Assembly (NCBI RefSeq): GCF_017592825.1
Contig: NZ_JAGFMD010000003.1
Coordinates: forward strand, 248,001-312,000
Reading direction: 5' to 3'
DNA from: Roseivirga sp. E12
GTDB lineage: Bacteria; Bacteroidota; Bacteroidia; Cytophagales; Cyclobacteriaceae
DNA: 64,000 nt
Numbering within the stretch: the stretch's first letter is position 1; each line of letters starts with the position of its first letter. The notes under the pieces were generated by a model. The model saw nothing but the letters and a program-made list of their open reading frames with translations, was not told the origin of the DNA and ran no database searches. The translations under genes and the position numbers were made by a program. Of this stretch, positions 35,848 to 44,663 are shown in pieces.

Positions 35848-35894
35848 ATCTTACCATAAACTGAAGGTCTAGCTTTGGGACGAGGTCAAATCCT

Positions 35895-38800
35895 CTACCT
35901 GAGAATTACTTTGAGAGTGACAGTATTGTTGTTTTGATCTAGTATTCTGATGAGGTTAAGGCCCCTATCTAGTTTACTAGTTTCAAGCTCCACATAGTCC
36001 TGAGTGACCAGCACATCTTTACGTTCAGAAAGAATCACTTGCCCTCTGGTATTTAGGACGGTGAAGCTTAGGGTCTGATCTCTATCTACTTTGTAGGATA
36101 CTCTAAGTTTGTCTCCTTTGACCACCGGGTTAGGGTATGCATTGAAGGTAGCTTGGAACTGTCGTTCTACTTTGACAGATCTGATTTCCGAATAATCGAA
36201 CTCTCCACTGAAGTCGGTTTGTTTTAACCTATAGAATGAGATTCCATTGACTGGATTTGCATCTACAAAAGAGTAGTAAAGAAGGTCGCTGCTGTTGCCA
36301 GCCCCATCAAGTGTGGCTATAGTTTCAAAGTTTACCGCATCGGTACTTCTTTCAACGGTATAGAAAGCATTGTTTACTTCAGAGGCCGTGACCCAATCTA
36401 ACTTGACTTGATCTTCTTTGTATGTGTTTGCCTCGAAAGAGATTAAAGTGATTGGTAGTGCATCATTTTCGATAGAACCTAATGTATAGTACTGCCCATT
36501 GGTAAAGTCTACATTAAACGTTACTGTCTGGCTACCACCATTTGTAGCACTAGGAGAGATGATTGTAGTACCTCCATTAGAGAAGTCACCATCATCATCA
36601 ACAAGCAATCTTGTTTGTGTTAGGTTATTACTACCAGAGGCTGTACCGGTCACCCCAGTAAGGTCAAAAGTCAATTCAACAGTACCTACTGTACCAGTTT
36701 CTTGGACTTGCCACTCTCTGTTAAGTCTACTGTTGATGGTGGCAGGTCTTTCAGGGTTTCTTGTCGCCTCAATGGTTGCATTATCATTACCAGATACTAA
36801 CCAAGAATCGTCAACACTAAAACCTCCAGTATTGTTGATAGTTACCATTGCATCACTGTTAGCACTTTGAGATTGTGTTTGATCAAGGCATGAAAGATCA
36901 TCTCTACCAATACCAAAGATGTCATTAGAGTAAGTAGTCTTACCACTGTAGTCCCAAATAGTACCACCATCACCCGCTCTATAGTCTCTTTCATCTACAG
37001 AGCCAGTAGTCCCGTCATCAGCACCAGCAAGAGTGATTCCATACTTGATGGCCAGGTATGATTCTACCCTGTTTCTTTGATCAGAATCTAATACCTGATT
37101 ATAGGCAATGGTCTCCGCAATGTCACCAGCATACTGAGCATCAACATCAGAAGTAAAGTGGTTTCCTATACCAAACCCACCATCGGCATTGGTTAAATCA
37201 GTAGTAATTCCTGTGACCTGTGTAGCTGCAGTGGCAGCATCTACATAAATATTTAGATTGCCCGTGGCATCGTTTCTTACCCCCGTTGCTATATGAGGAA
37301 GGTTATTATTATAGGTTGAACTAGTTTCTATTTCGAATGCTGCATCTGAATCTGCATTAACCCATATGGTACCATTTTCCATACCAATGGCATTGTCAAG
37401 GCCAGAGCCCGACCTGGTACTGAGTAGGGCAGGAGAGTTCACATTATCATTGGCAGTACCTGATGTTTGACCTGTTTTAAAGACAGAGATAAGTGTAAAG
37501 TCATTGTTGACGGTACCAGCAGATGCTGCACCAGTTCTCATATAAGAGTTATTGGTAGAGCCAGGGTCAGTGAAGTTCACCACAGGGTTGAAGTTGATCT
37601 CATTGGTTTGGTAGGTAGGCTCGATTGGTCCACCACCACCAAGGTCTATTTCTGAGGCGTTAAGATTGGCAGTACCTTGGTCATTCCACTGGATGGCATT
37701 ATTACCATCAACAGCAGCAGTAACCCCAGCATCAGAGAACACTTCAGTATTTCCTTTCAACCAAAGGGCAATATTGGTATTGACCCCACCAGGTCCACAA
37801 ATGGTAATTCCTGTACCGATTGTAAAGAACTGCCCATCGGTCAGATCTACTCCTGTGAAAGATAGGATACTACCGTTTAGTGTACCTCCCGAAATAACTG
37901 TGGCATCAGCCATAGTGGCTGTGTTACCGACAAGCAGCGTAAAAGCAGTAGCATCAGCAACCGAATAGCCAAGGCCGGTCAGGTCGAATTGTAGTTCAGT
38001 TTCCCCGACAGTGCCAGTGTCCTCAACCTTCCAGATACGTGTCATACGCTCAGAGACAGAGTTAGGCACATCAACAATGTTTTTACTTGCCTCAGCAGTA
38101 GCACCATTATCATTACCCCATACCAAATAGTCCCCATCGTCAGTAAATGTATTTGCATTGTCAATATTACTTGCGGCCACCTCGGTCAATCCAATGGTAA
38201 GAATGTCATCTGTATTTTCACTACTTGACTGTACTTGCATAAAACAACCATCATCATCGCGTCCAATTCCAGCAACATCATTATGGTAAGTTGAATGAAC
38301 TGAATAATCCCAAATTACAGTCCCGTCTGCGCTTCTATAATCTCTTTCGTCAAAAGAAACGGTCCCAATATCATCTCCATCTGCAATACTTCTTGTGATA
38401 CCATATTTTATGGCCAAGTAAGTTTCAACTTTAGTTCTTTCATCTGAGGTTAGGATATCACTGAATATGATTACTTCAGGAATATCACCTGCAAATTGTG
38501 CTCCAGTTACAGGGTCCACGTGATTTCCTATACCAACACCAGCAGGGTCAATTAAAGCAACGTTATCTGAAGTTCCAGAAGTTACATTTTCAGCATCGAT
38601 ATAAAGTTCCAAAGGACCAGAAGCAGCTTGTTGTCTTGTTGCCATTGCTAAATGGGGAATCCCATCAGCATAAGTAGGGCTGACTGAACTTCTTGTTCCA
38701 AGCCCGTCTCCGGCAGCAATTTTTGCATGAACTCTGCTTCCTGAAATCCCTAGTGCATAATCATTCCCTGTCCCACTTGATTCAGCACCTATGATAGCTG

Positions 38801-41800
38801 GAGATGACCAAAACTCTGTTGTTCCATCGGTTTGAGAAGTAGAGAATATTGATATTAAGGTCATGTCACCTGAAGCAGGATTAGAGGAAGTTTCTAGATA
38901 AGAGTTCGAAGTAGTACCTGGGTCAGTGAACCTGACAGTAGGGTTGAAATTAATCGCAGATGTTTGATATGTTGGTTCCTGAGGAGTACCTCCTTGGTTT
39001 ACCTCTGCTGCGTTTCGAGCATTTCCGCTTTGATCTGCCCACGATGTCACATCAGCCGCATTGACAGTGGTATTTGTTCCTGCATCAGCTTTTAGCCATA
39101 GTCCAAGGTTATCAGTTACTCCCGCCGGTCCGCAAGTTGATCTAGCAGTGCCTAAAGTGAAGAAGTCTCCATCGCTAAAGTTTACCCCTGTGAAAGTAAC
39201 AGTGTTACTACTGAATGAAGCGGCAGGAGTAATTGTACCGCTCGCCATGGTAGAAGTACTTGAAGTAATCAAGTTAAAGTCAGAAGCCGAAGTTCCGGTA
39301 TACCCTAGACCTGTAAGGTCAAAGGTAATTGTCGTTTCTCCAACAGTTCCTGTTTCCTGAACATGCCAAATTCTGTCCATACGCTCAGTAATAATCCCTG
39401 GCACATCTACTGTTTCTGCACTCGCCTGTGCCGTGGCTCCATTGTCATTCCCCCAAACTTGGAAGCTGTTGTCAGCAGTGAAAGAGTTGCTATTGGCAGC
39501 ATTTGTAGCTTCTATACTTCCTAATCCCATGGTCACGAGTCCATCGGTATTAATGCTTGAAGACTGTCTTTGCTCAAAGCATTGGGCATCATCTCTTCCA
39601 ATACCGGCAATATCATTGTTATAGCCTGAAGATTGATCTGTGAAGTCCCAAATTACGGTACCTTCTGCATCTCGATAGTCTCTTTCATCGACAGACCCAG
39701 TAGTCCCATCATCGGCACTGTTTTTAGTGATTCCATACTTGATGGCTAAATAAGTCTCTACTCTGTTTCTTTCATCTGATGTTAGGTCATCAGAGAAAAC
39801 AATTACTTCAGAAATGGTTCCTTGCAGTTGACCATCATTGTTAAATGGTTGATAATGATTACCAATTCCGATACCAGTACCTAAGTTGAGGGCAGCAACA
39901 TCTGAAACCGCTGAAGCTTCATTGTTTCCATCGATATATAGTTGAACTGAACCGGCAGCGGTTGATTGTACTCTGGTGGCCAGGGCAATATGAGAATTCG
40001 CATCATTGAATGTACCAGTGGTTCGTGCACCATACTGGTCACCAGTGATTATTTTGGCATGAACGCGTCCTGCTGACTGACCAAGTGAGTAATTAGCTCC
40101 AGGGTTACTGTCATCTGTACTAACTAAGGTAGGAGCATCATAGGCTGCGGTATTACTACTTGCGTCTGTTTGGCTACTGGAATAGACCGCAATTAATGAC
40201 ATGTCTCCAGTTGCCGGGATAGTTGATGTTCTGAGCCAAGAGTTGTTGGTATTACTTTGGTCGGTAAATGAAATTGTGGGGTTAAAGTTTGTGCCTGATG
40301 TCACAAAGGTCGGTTCTACTGGTGTCCCTCCGCCATTGGCTTCAGCGGCATTGGTTCCATTTAAAGATTGATCTTCCCAAGAAGTAACATTCGCACCATT
40401 GGTGGTGGTGTTGGTACCTGAGTCAGCTTCAAACCACAGTGCCAAATCGGCCTCAACTCCGCCAGGAGCACAGGTTTCAAAGTCAGTGCCGAGTGTAAAG
40501 TACTGCCCATCTTCTAGGTCTATGCCTGTAAAAGTGATGATATTACCATTGAATGTTCCTCCGGTTACTACTGTGGCATTGCTAAAGTCTGCATCGTTTC
40601 CACTGACAGTTACTGCATTAGTACCTGCTATCAATAAGCTAAAATTGGCTGCATTGGAACTTAATCCTAAACCTGTTAAATCAAAAGAAACGGAGGTGGT
40701 CTGTACCTCTTTTTCTTCTGCCACGCGCCATACTCTTGTAAGCCTAGCGTCAATGGTATCAGGCATGGTGAGGGCAGTGGTTTCGGTTAATGCGCCATTA
40801 TCATTACCCCAGATTAACCAGGAGTCATCTGTTCCGATGGTACTTCCTCTGTCAATGATGACTATACCATCCGAGTTTTCACTTCTTGATTGTGGCTGGT
40901 CTAGCTCGGAGTCATCATCTCTACCGATACCAGCAATGTCATTGTTGTATTGCTTGTATCCCCCTGCAGTCTCATCATTAGTGGCATCAAAGATTACAGT
41001 TCCCCCTGAGTTGACATAGTTTTTTGCAACACTCTGATCTAGAGTAATACCATACTTAATGGCCAGGTAACTTTCTATTCTATTTCTTTGAGCAGAGGTA
41101 AAGGAACCAGGCTCATTACAATAGATCAGCTCAGAGATTTCACCTTCAAAAGAATTGGTACTTGCATTGGTGCCATCATCATACTGGGTGGAACCATCAG
41201 AACCACCAAACTCGATACCATCAGTATCAGAAAAGAGAAGCCCTACACTAGAAAGTGTTCCAAAGCTTGCTCCATTCAAGTAAGGAGTTAAGGTACCGGT
41301 TGTGCCACTGTTTCCGTCAAGTTCTAAGGTTAGAATGTATTCAGTATTTGTGCTAACAGCAGTACTGACTGTGGTGATGTTTGTTCCATTATTCCAGGGA
41401 GAACCACTGCCATCATTATTTCTATTATAAGCAGAGACATGCAAGTTTCCACTACGGATATAGACAATAATACCTCTGGTATTACCGCCTTGCTCATAGA
41501 TGACCTGGCGATCAGTCACATCGGTGGTACTGGTTCTAAAGGCAAAGTTTAAGCCTTTGTTAGTGTATGAGGCAGCGGTATTGAAATCAGTATTGTTGGC
41601 AATGGTAAGGCTTGTTGCACTGGCAGTAAAATCAACCGTAGGGTTAAAGTTAATGGCACTAGAAGTACTTCTATAAGTAGGAGCAGCCGTACCAGTAGTT
41701 GCATCATGATCACCGATCCAGTGGTCTTGCCAATCAGTGACAGTAGACCCATCAGTGGAAGTGGTCACATCATCAGCTTCATTAGCCTTTAACCAAGTAG

Positions 41801-42857
41801 AAAGCGCTGCTTTATATCCTCCGGGGCCTTTATTTTCCACAATCAAATTACCTGAGCTTGCCACACCAGCAGCCACACCAGCTACAAGGTCAAGTCCTGA
41901 ATCAGAAGATTTAGTAGTAGTAGGAAAAGTAGAAATATCTGCCAAGTCGATTCCACCAGCAATAGTTACTTCGGGAGGTGTTGTGTTCAGTGCGGTACCT
42001 GAGGTATATCCATTTACTACATCGGCAGGGAAAATAGAATAACCGAAGATTGTTTCATCAGCGGCAATGTCTAAGTTGGTAAAGCTAACAGCCACTCCTT
42101 GAACAGTTTGGCTACCAATATCCAAAAGAGGGATAGGGTCAACACCGACAGTTTCCCGTCTTAAGATGATATAACCTGTATAGGTTTGTCCAACCCCTGG
42201 CCAATCATTTTCACTAATACCAATAGCAGTACCATAGGTTGCAGGATCACCGTTGGCATCTAAAGACAAAATAGGAGCAACCACGATATTGTCATTACCT
42301 CCTCTTTCTATAATTGGGAACACGGCTTCATCAGGATCAGGCGTCTGAATTCCTGAATACCAGATGACATCCACTCTTTCTGTTTCCACCTCGATACTAC
42401 CAGAGGCAAGATCATCATCGTTTACAAGGATATTGTCATAGCCGGTGTTCAAAGAGTTGGACAGATAGATTGCATCTGCCTCGGCTACCTTGGTGGGCTG
42501 GATAGTTACCACACTGGCAGTGACTCCATTATCTTGATACCAAATATTTACTAGCCTCGATGAAGAGATTCTACGAAGTATTAGTGTATCTGGAGCTACG
42601 AAGTTGTTGTAAGTAAGTCCTCCAACAGTGTAAGATGTTACTCTTACATCATTACCAGAACCGTAATTAAGTGTATAAGCGGCACTAGCACTAACTGAAT
42701 TAGATGCATCACTCGGAGAGGTGACATTATCCGTAGAGCTTGTAGCAGTTTCATTGGTAACCGTAATAGCAGTAATATCCGACTGCGCATGAAGCGTAGT
42801 GGATAGTATAAGCATGAGCATACAGCCCAGCCAACCTATGGGTTGTTTTCTTTTAAT
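35895..42857 (-). CDS. giant secreted T9SS cargo protein, paralogue 3
   Basis: About 2320 residues: signal peptide, N-terminal region, four LamG-like modules (openings near 41830, 40470, 39135 and 37800), fibronectin-like domain, and T9SS type A sorting domain (AYPNPVVKGDKLRVSY, ending LKVILR). It is the closest relative of paralogue 2; modules 1 and 4 and the fibronectin-like domain are nearly identical, while the LamG part of modules 2 and 3 and the sorting domain differ. The frame is open to 43010 with an ATG at 42920, but that start would put a 21-residue tail before the signal peptide. By alignment with paralogues 1 and 2, the start is ATT at 42857, giving residues KRKQP and a 25-residue signal ending HAQ. 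Role as surface binding protein is inferred from LamG-like folds. Confidence 0.86.
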   Translation of the reverse strand: MKRKQPIGWLGCMLMLILSTTLHAQSDITAITVTNETATSSTDNVTSPSDASNSVSASAAYTLNYGSGNDVRVTSYTVGGLTYNNFVAPDTLILRRISSSRLVNIWYQDNGVTASVVTIQPTKVAEADAIYLSNSLNTGYDNILVNDDDLASGSIEVETERVDVIWYSGIQTPDPDEAVFPIIERGGNDNIVVAPILSLDANGDPATYGTAIGISENDWPGVGQTYTGYIILRRETVGVDPIPLLDIGSQTVQGVAVSFTNLDIAADETIFGYSIFPADVVNGYTSGTALNTTPPEVTIAGGIDLADISTFPTTTKSSDSGLDLVAGVAAGVASSGNLIVENKGPGGYKAALSTWLKANEADDVTTSTDGSTVTDWQDHWIGDHDATTGTAAPTYRSTSSAINFNPTVDFTASATSLTIANNTDFNTAASYTNKGLNFAFRTSTTDVTDRQVIYEQGGNTRGIIVYIRSGNLHVSAYNRNNDGSGSPWNNGTNITTVSTAVSTNTEYILTLELDGNSGTTGTLTPYLNGASFGTLSSVGLLFSDTDGIEFGGSDGSTQYDDGTNASTNSFEGEISELIYCNEPGSFTSAQRNRIESYLAIKYGITLDQSVAKNYVNSGGTVIFDATNDETAGGYKQYNNDIAGIGRDDDSELDQPQSRSENSDGIVIIDRGSTIGTDDSWLIWGNDNGALTETTALTMPDTIDARLTRVWRVAEEKEVQTTSVSFDLTGLGLSSNAANFSLLIAGTNAVTVSGNDADFSNATVVTGGTFNGNIITFTGIDLEDGQYFTLGTDFETCAPGGVEADLALWFEADSGTNTTTNGANVTSWEDQSLNGTNAAEANGGGTPVEPTFVTSGTNFNPTISFTDQSNTNNSWLRTSTIPATGDMSLIAVYSSSQTDASSNTAAYDAPTLVSTDDSNPGANYSLGQSAGRVHAKIITGDQYGARTTGTFNDANSHIALATRVQSTAAGSVQLYIDGNNEASAVSDVAALNLGTGIGIGNHYQPFNNDGQLQGTISEVIVFSDDLTSDERNRVETYLAIKYGITKNSADDGTTGSVDERDYRDAEGTVIWDFTDQSSGYNNDIAGIGRDDAQCFEQRQSSSINTDGLVTMGLGSIEATNAANSNSFTADNSFQVWGNDNGATAQASAETVDVPGIITERMDRIWHVQETGTVGETTITFDLTGLGYTGTSASDFNLITSSTSTMASGTITPAASFSSNTVTFTGVNFSDGDFFTLGTARSTCGPAGVTDNLGLWLKADAGTNTTVNAADVTSWADQSGNARNAAEVNQGGTPQEPTYQTSAINFNPTVRFTDPGTTSNSYLETSSNPASGDMTLISIFSTSQTDGTTEFWSSPAIIGAESSGTGNDYALGISGSRVHAKIAAGDGLGTRSSVSPTYADGIPHLAMATRQQAASGPLELYIDAENVTSGTSDNVALIDPAGVGIGNHVDPVTGAQFAGDIPEVIIFSDILTSDERTKVETYLAIKYGITRSIADGDDIGTVSFDERDYRSADGTVIWDYSVHSTYHNDVAGIGRDDDGCFMQVQSSSENTDDILTIGLTEVAASNIDNANTFTDDGDYLVWGNDNGATAEASKNIVDVPNSVSERMTRIWKVEDTGTVGETELQFDLTGLGYSVADATAFTLLVGNTATMADATVISGGTLNGSILSFTGVDLTDGQFFTIGTGITICGPGGVNTNIALWLKGNTEVFSDAGVTAAVDGNNAIQWNDQGTANLNASEIDLGGGGPIEPTYQTNEINFNPVVNFTDPGSTNNSYMRTGAASAGTVNNDFTLISVFKTGQTSGTANDNVNSPALLSTRSGSGLDNAIGMENGTIWVNADSDAAFEIETSSTYNNNLPHIATGVRNDATGNLNIYVDAATAATQVTGITTDLTNADGGFGIGNHFTSDVDAQYAGDIAETIAYNQVLDSDQRNRVESYLAIKYGITLAGADDGTTGSVDERDYRAGDGGTIWDYSGKTTYSNDIFGIGRDDLSCLDQTQSQSANSDAMVTINNTGGFSVDDSWLVSGNDNATIEATRNPERPATINSRLNREWQVQETGTVGTVELTFDLTGVTGTASGSNNLTQTRLLVDDDGDFSNGGTTIISPSATNGGSQTVTFNVDFTNGQYYTLGSIENDALPITLISFEANTYKEDQVKLDWVTASEVNNAFYTVERSTDAVNFETIATLDGAGNSSDLLYYSFVDANPVNGISFYRLKQTDFSGEFDYSEIRSVKVERQFQATFNAYPNPVVKGDKLRVSYKVDRDQTLSFTVLNTRGQVILSERKDVLVTQDYVELETSKLDRGLNLIRILDQNNNTVTLKVILR
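36118..37215 (-). repeat. near-identical block shared with 28738-29835
   Basis: Partner copy of the block in paralogue 2, constant offset 7380 bp. Confidence 0.85.
40457..41832 (-). repeat. near-identical block shared with 33110-34485
   Basis: Partner copy of module 1 in paralogue 2, constant offset 7347 bp. Confidence 0.85.
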
Positions 42858-42874
42858 AGTAGTCGTGTCTCTTT

Positions 42875-42891
42875 GAAGGTCCAAGACCTTC
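42875..42891 (-). promoter_or_regulatory. leader hairpin upstream of giant paralogue 3
   Basis: GAAGGTC-TTG-GACCTTC read on the minus strand: 7-bp perfect stem, 3-nt loop, ending 17 nt before the ATT codon, the same spacing as in paralogue 2. Confidence 0.55.
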
Positions 42892-42917
42892 ACCCCTTTA
42901 ATAAATGTGTATAACCC

Positions 42918-42943
42918 CATCAAGGAGAATACCCTCCTTGATG
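42918..42943. repeat. 10-bp perfect hairpin in the leader of giant paralogue 3
   Basis: CATCAAGGAG and its complement with a 6-nt loop, about 60 nt upstream of the ATT codon. No T-run directly follows on either strand. It could be a leader structure; paralogues 1 and 2 lack an obvious equivalent. Confidence 0.5.
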
Positions 42944-43413
42944 TCGAGAAATTTTTTAAACTTTTTTTGTGTAGTTTTTTCACGGCCTTTTTCCAATGGA
43001 GTATAACCATTAGTCAAGATCGTGCCAGAGAGTTCTGAATGTTGATTGGGATGCGAAAATCGAGCTTTTTAACGAATCTGCAAGAAGTTCAGCAAGATAT
43101 TTATTCCCATTTTGGGAAAACCTAGGCTAGGAGTGAGAAAACGCATAAAATTGTTTTTCACATCATTGAATTTGTTGTTGGAATATATTTTTAAGAAATC
43201 TGAGATTTATGAATACGAACATAAACCCGACTTATCGGGTGATAAATCGCTTGGTAATAGACCTTTGGTTATCAACCATAATTCCTACTGACTATCACCC
43301 TTCAATCGACCTACTCGGAATATAAATTTTATGCTGAGTTGGGTATTAAAAATGATCACCATATTGGTGGATACTTATGTCCTACTTGTCTATTGTGACG
43401 ACCTATCCTGAGT
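42944..43413. other. intergenic region between giant gene 3 and purM
   Basis: About 470 bp without a gene I can support. It contains the 16-bp box at 43048-43063 shared with the upstream region of paralogue 2, and a short hairpin ACCCGA-N4-TCGGGT (43225-43240) that could be a weak purM terminator. Confidence 0.5.
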
Positions 43414-44577
43414 CTAGTATTCGTGCTTACCCGACTTGGCAAAAATAGAAAGCTGCTTTTTTTCTGACGCTTCTACCCGGCCTACGACTTGTGCTGGAAT
43501 GCCGAATGCATTCGAAATAGAAATTATCTCGTCTGAAAGACTCTCGTCTACATAGATTTCCATCCGGTGACCCATATTGAAAACTTTGTACATTTCCTTC
43601 CAATCTGTGTCACTTTCCTGCTGAATTAATTTGAAAAGAGGTGGTATTTCGAAGAGATTGTCTTTGATGATGTGAAGATTATCAATGAAATGGAGGATTT
43701 TAGTCTGAGCACCTCCACTACAATGAATGATTCCACCAATTTGACTTCTGAATTTCTTAAGGATTTCAACCATGACTGGTGCATATGTTCTGGTAGGAGA
43801 AAGTACCAGCTTGCCAGCATCAATTGGTGATCCTTCAACTGAATCAGTCAATTTTTTTGAACCAGAATAGACAAGATCATTTGGTACACTTGGATCGAAG
43901 CTTTCGGGGTACTTTTCTGCTAGGTACTTGTCAAAAACATCGTGCCTTGCAGAAGTAAGGCCGTTAGAACCCATACCCCCATTATATTCAGTTTCATAGG
44001 TAGCCTGGCCGTATGATGCCAAGCCAATAATTACTTGTCCCGGGCGAATCTTCTCATTGGTGATGACATCTTCTCGCTTCATTCTAGCAATGACCGTACT
44101 GTCAACGATCACGCTTCGCACAAGGTCACCAACATCGGCAGTCTCTCCTCCTGTGCTGATAATGTTCAGGCCATTATCTCGTAGCATTTGCAACACTTCT
44201 TCGGTACCGTTGATCAAAGCCGAAATTACTTCACCAGGAATCAGATTTTTATTTCTACCAATAGTAGATGATAACAAAATGTTGTCCGTGGCACCCACGC
44301 AAAGCAGGTCATCAATATTCATGATGATGGCATCTTGTGCAATACCTTTCCAAACACTGATATCACCCGTTTCCTTCCAATACATATAGGCGAGTGATGA
44401 TTTGGTGCCGGCACCATCGGCATGCATGATATTACAGTAGGCATCATCGCTGCCCATGAAATCGGGAACTACCTTACAGAAAGCTTTTGGGAACAATCCT
44501 TTATCAAGGTTTTTGATGGCATTGTGTACATCTTCCTTTGAGGCAGAAACCCCGCGTTGCATGTATCGGTCGTTCAT
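43414..44577 (-). CDS. purM: PurM, phosphoribosylformylglycinamidine cyclo-ligase (AIR synthase)
   Basis: 387 residues. It makes aminoimidazole ribonucleotide from FGAM and ATP, the fifth step of purine synthesis. Family features: an N-terminal RGVSASKEDVHNAI segment, HADGAGTKSSLAYMYW (PurM-type nucleotide and metal-binding strand), ISTGGETADVGDLV, GLASYGQATYETEYNGGMGSNGLT and C-terminal FNMGHRMEIYV. The frame is open to 44616, but that start would lie in the terminator of the next gene; ATG 44577 (MNDRYMQRG) is chosen. A TATTTTTG box 18 bp upstream (44596-44603) could be its -7 promoter element, overlapping the upstream terminator's T-run. Confidence 0.9.
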   Translation of the reverse strand: MNDRYMQRGVSASKEDVHNAIKNLDKGLFPKAFCKVVPDFMGSDDAYCNIMHADGAGTKSSLAYMYWKETGDISVWKGIAQDAIIMNIDDLLCVGATDNILLSSTIGRNKNLIPGEVISALINGTEEVLQMLRDNGLNIISTGGETADVGDLVRSVIVDSTVIARMKREDVITNEKIRPGQVIIGLASYGQATYETEYNGGMGSNGLTSARHDVFDKYLAEKYPESFDPSVPNDLVYSGSKKLTDSVEGSPIDAGKLVLSPTRTYAPVMVEILKKFRSQIGGIIHCSGGAQTKILHFIDNLHIIKDNLFEIPPLFKLIQQESDTDWKEMYKVFNMGHRMEIYVDESLSDEIISISNAFGIPAQVVGRVEASEKKQLSIFAKSGKHEY

Positions 44578-44600
44578 CTTCAGAATATTATGGCACAAAA

Positions 44601-44632
44601 ATAAGAAAGCCTCCAAATAAGGAGGCCTTTGA
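44601..44632 (-). terminator. terminator after the PorE-like gene
   Basis: Stem AAAGGCCTCC / GGAGGCTTT with one bulged base and loop TTATTT, then TCTTATTTTT on the minus strand. It separates the PorE-like gene from purM. Confidence 0.75.
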
Positions 44633-44663
44633 TGTATCTTAACTTTAAAGTTCTATCGAAATA

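Larger units (their letters stand above)
35520..35894. other. intergenic region between giant genes 2 and 3
   Basis: 375 bp. It contains the paralogue 2 leader hairpin, a 16-bp box (35677-35692) also found upstream of paralogue 3, and a 9-bp inverted repeat (35821-35847). A 76-codon minus-strand frame at 35581-35811 has no recognisable features and is taken as chance. Confidence 0.5.

Noticed and set aside
33175-41019. Long plus-strand frames opposite the giant genes (for example 33175-33672 and 40399-41019)
   Set aside because: They are antisense shadows created by the Ser/Thr/Asp-rich codon use of the giant proteins. They recur only because the paralogues are repeated, and they show no family motif or start signals.
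21352-42857. CRISPR array or mobile-element explanation for the repeats
   Set aside because: Repeat units are protein modules of over 1 kb in frame, with no short repeat-spacer pattern, no transposase and no terminal inverted repeats.
42858-43010. N-terminal extension of giant paralogue 3 to 43010 or ATG 42920
   Set aside because: It runs through two hairpins, has no counterpart in paralogues 1 and 2, and would put an extra charged tail before a complete signal peptide.
44578-44616. Longer purM start at 44616
   Set aside because: It would lie in the terminator of the PorE-like gene and add 13 residues not seen in the family; ATG 44577 fits better.
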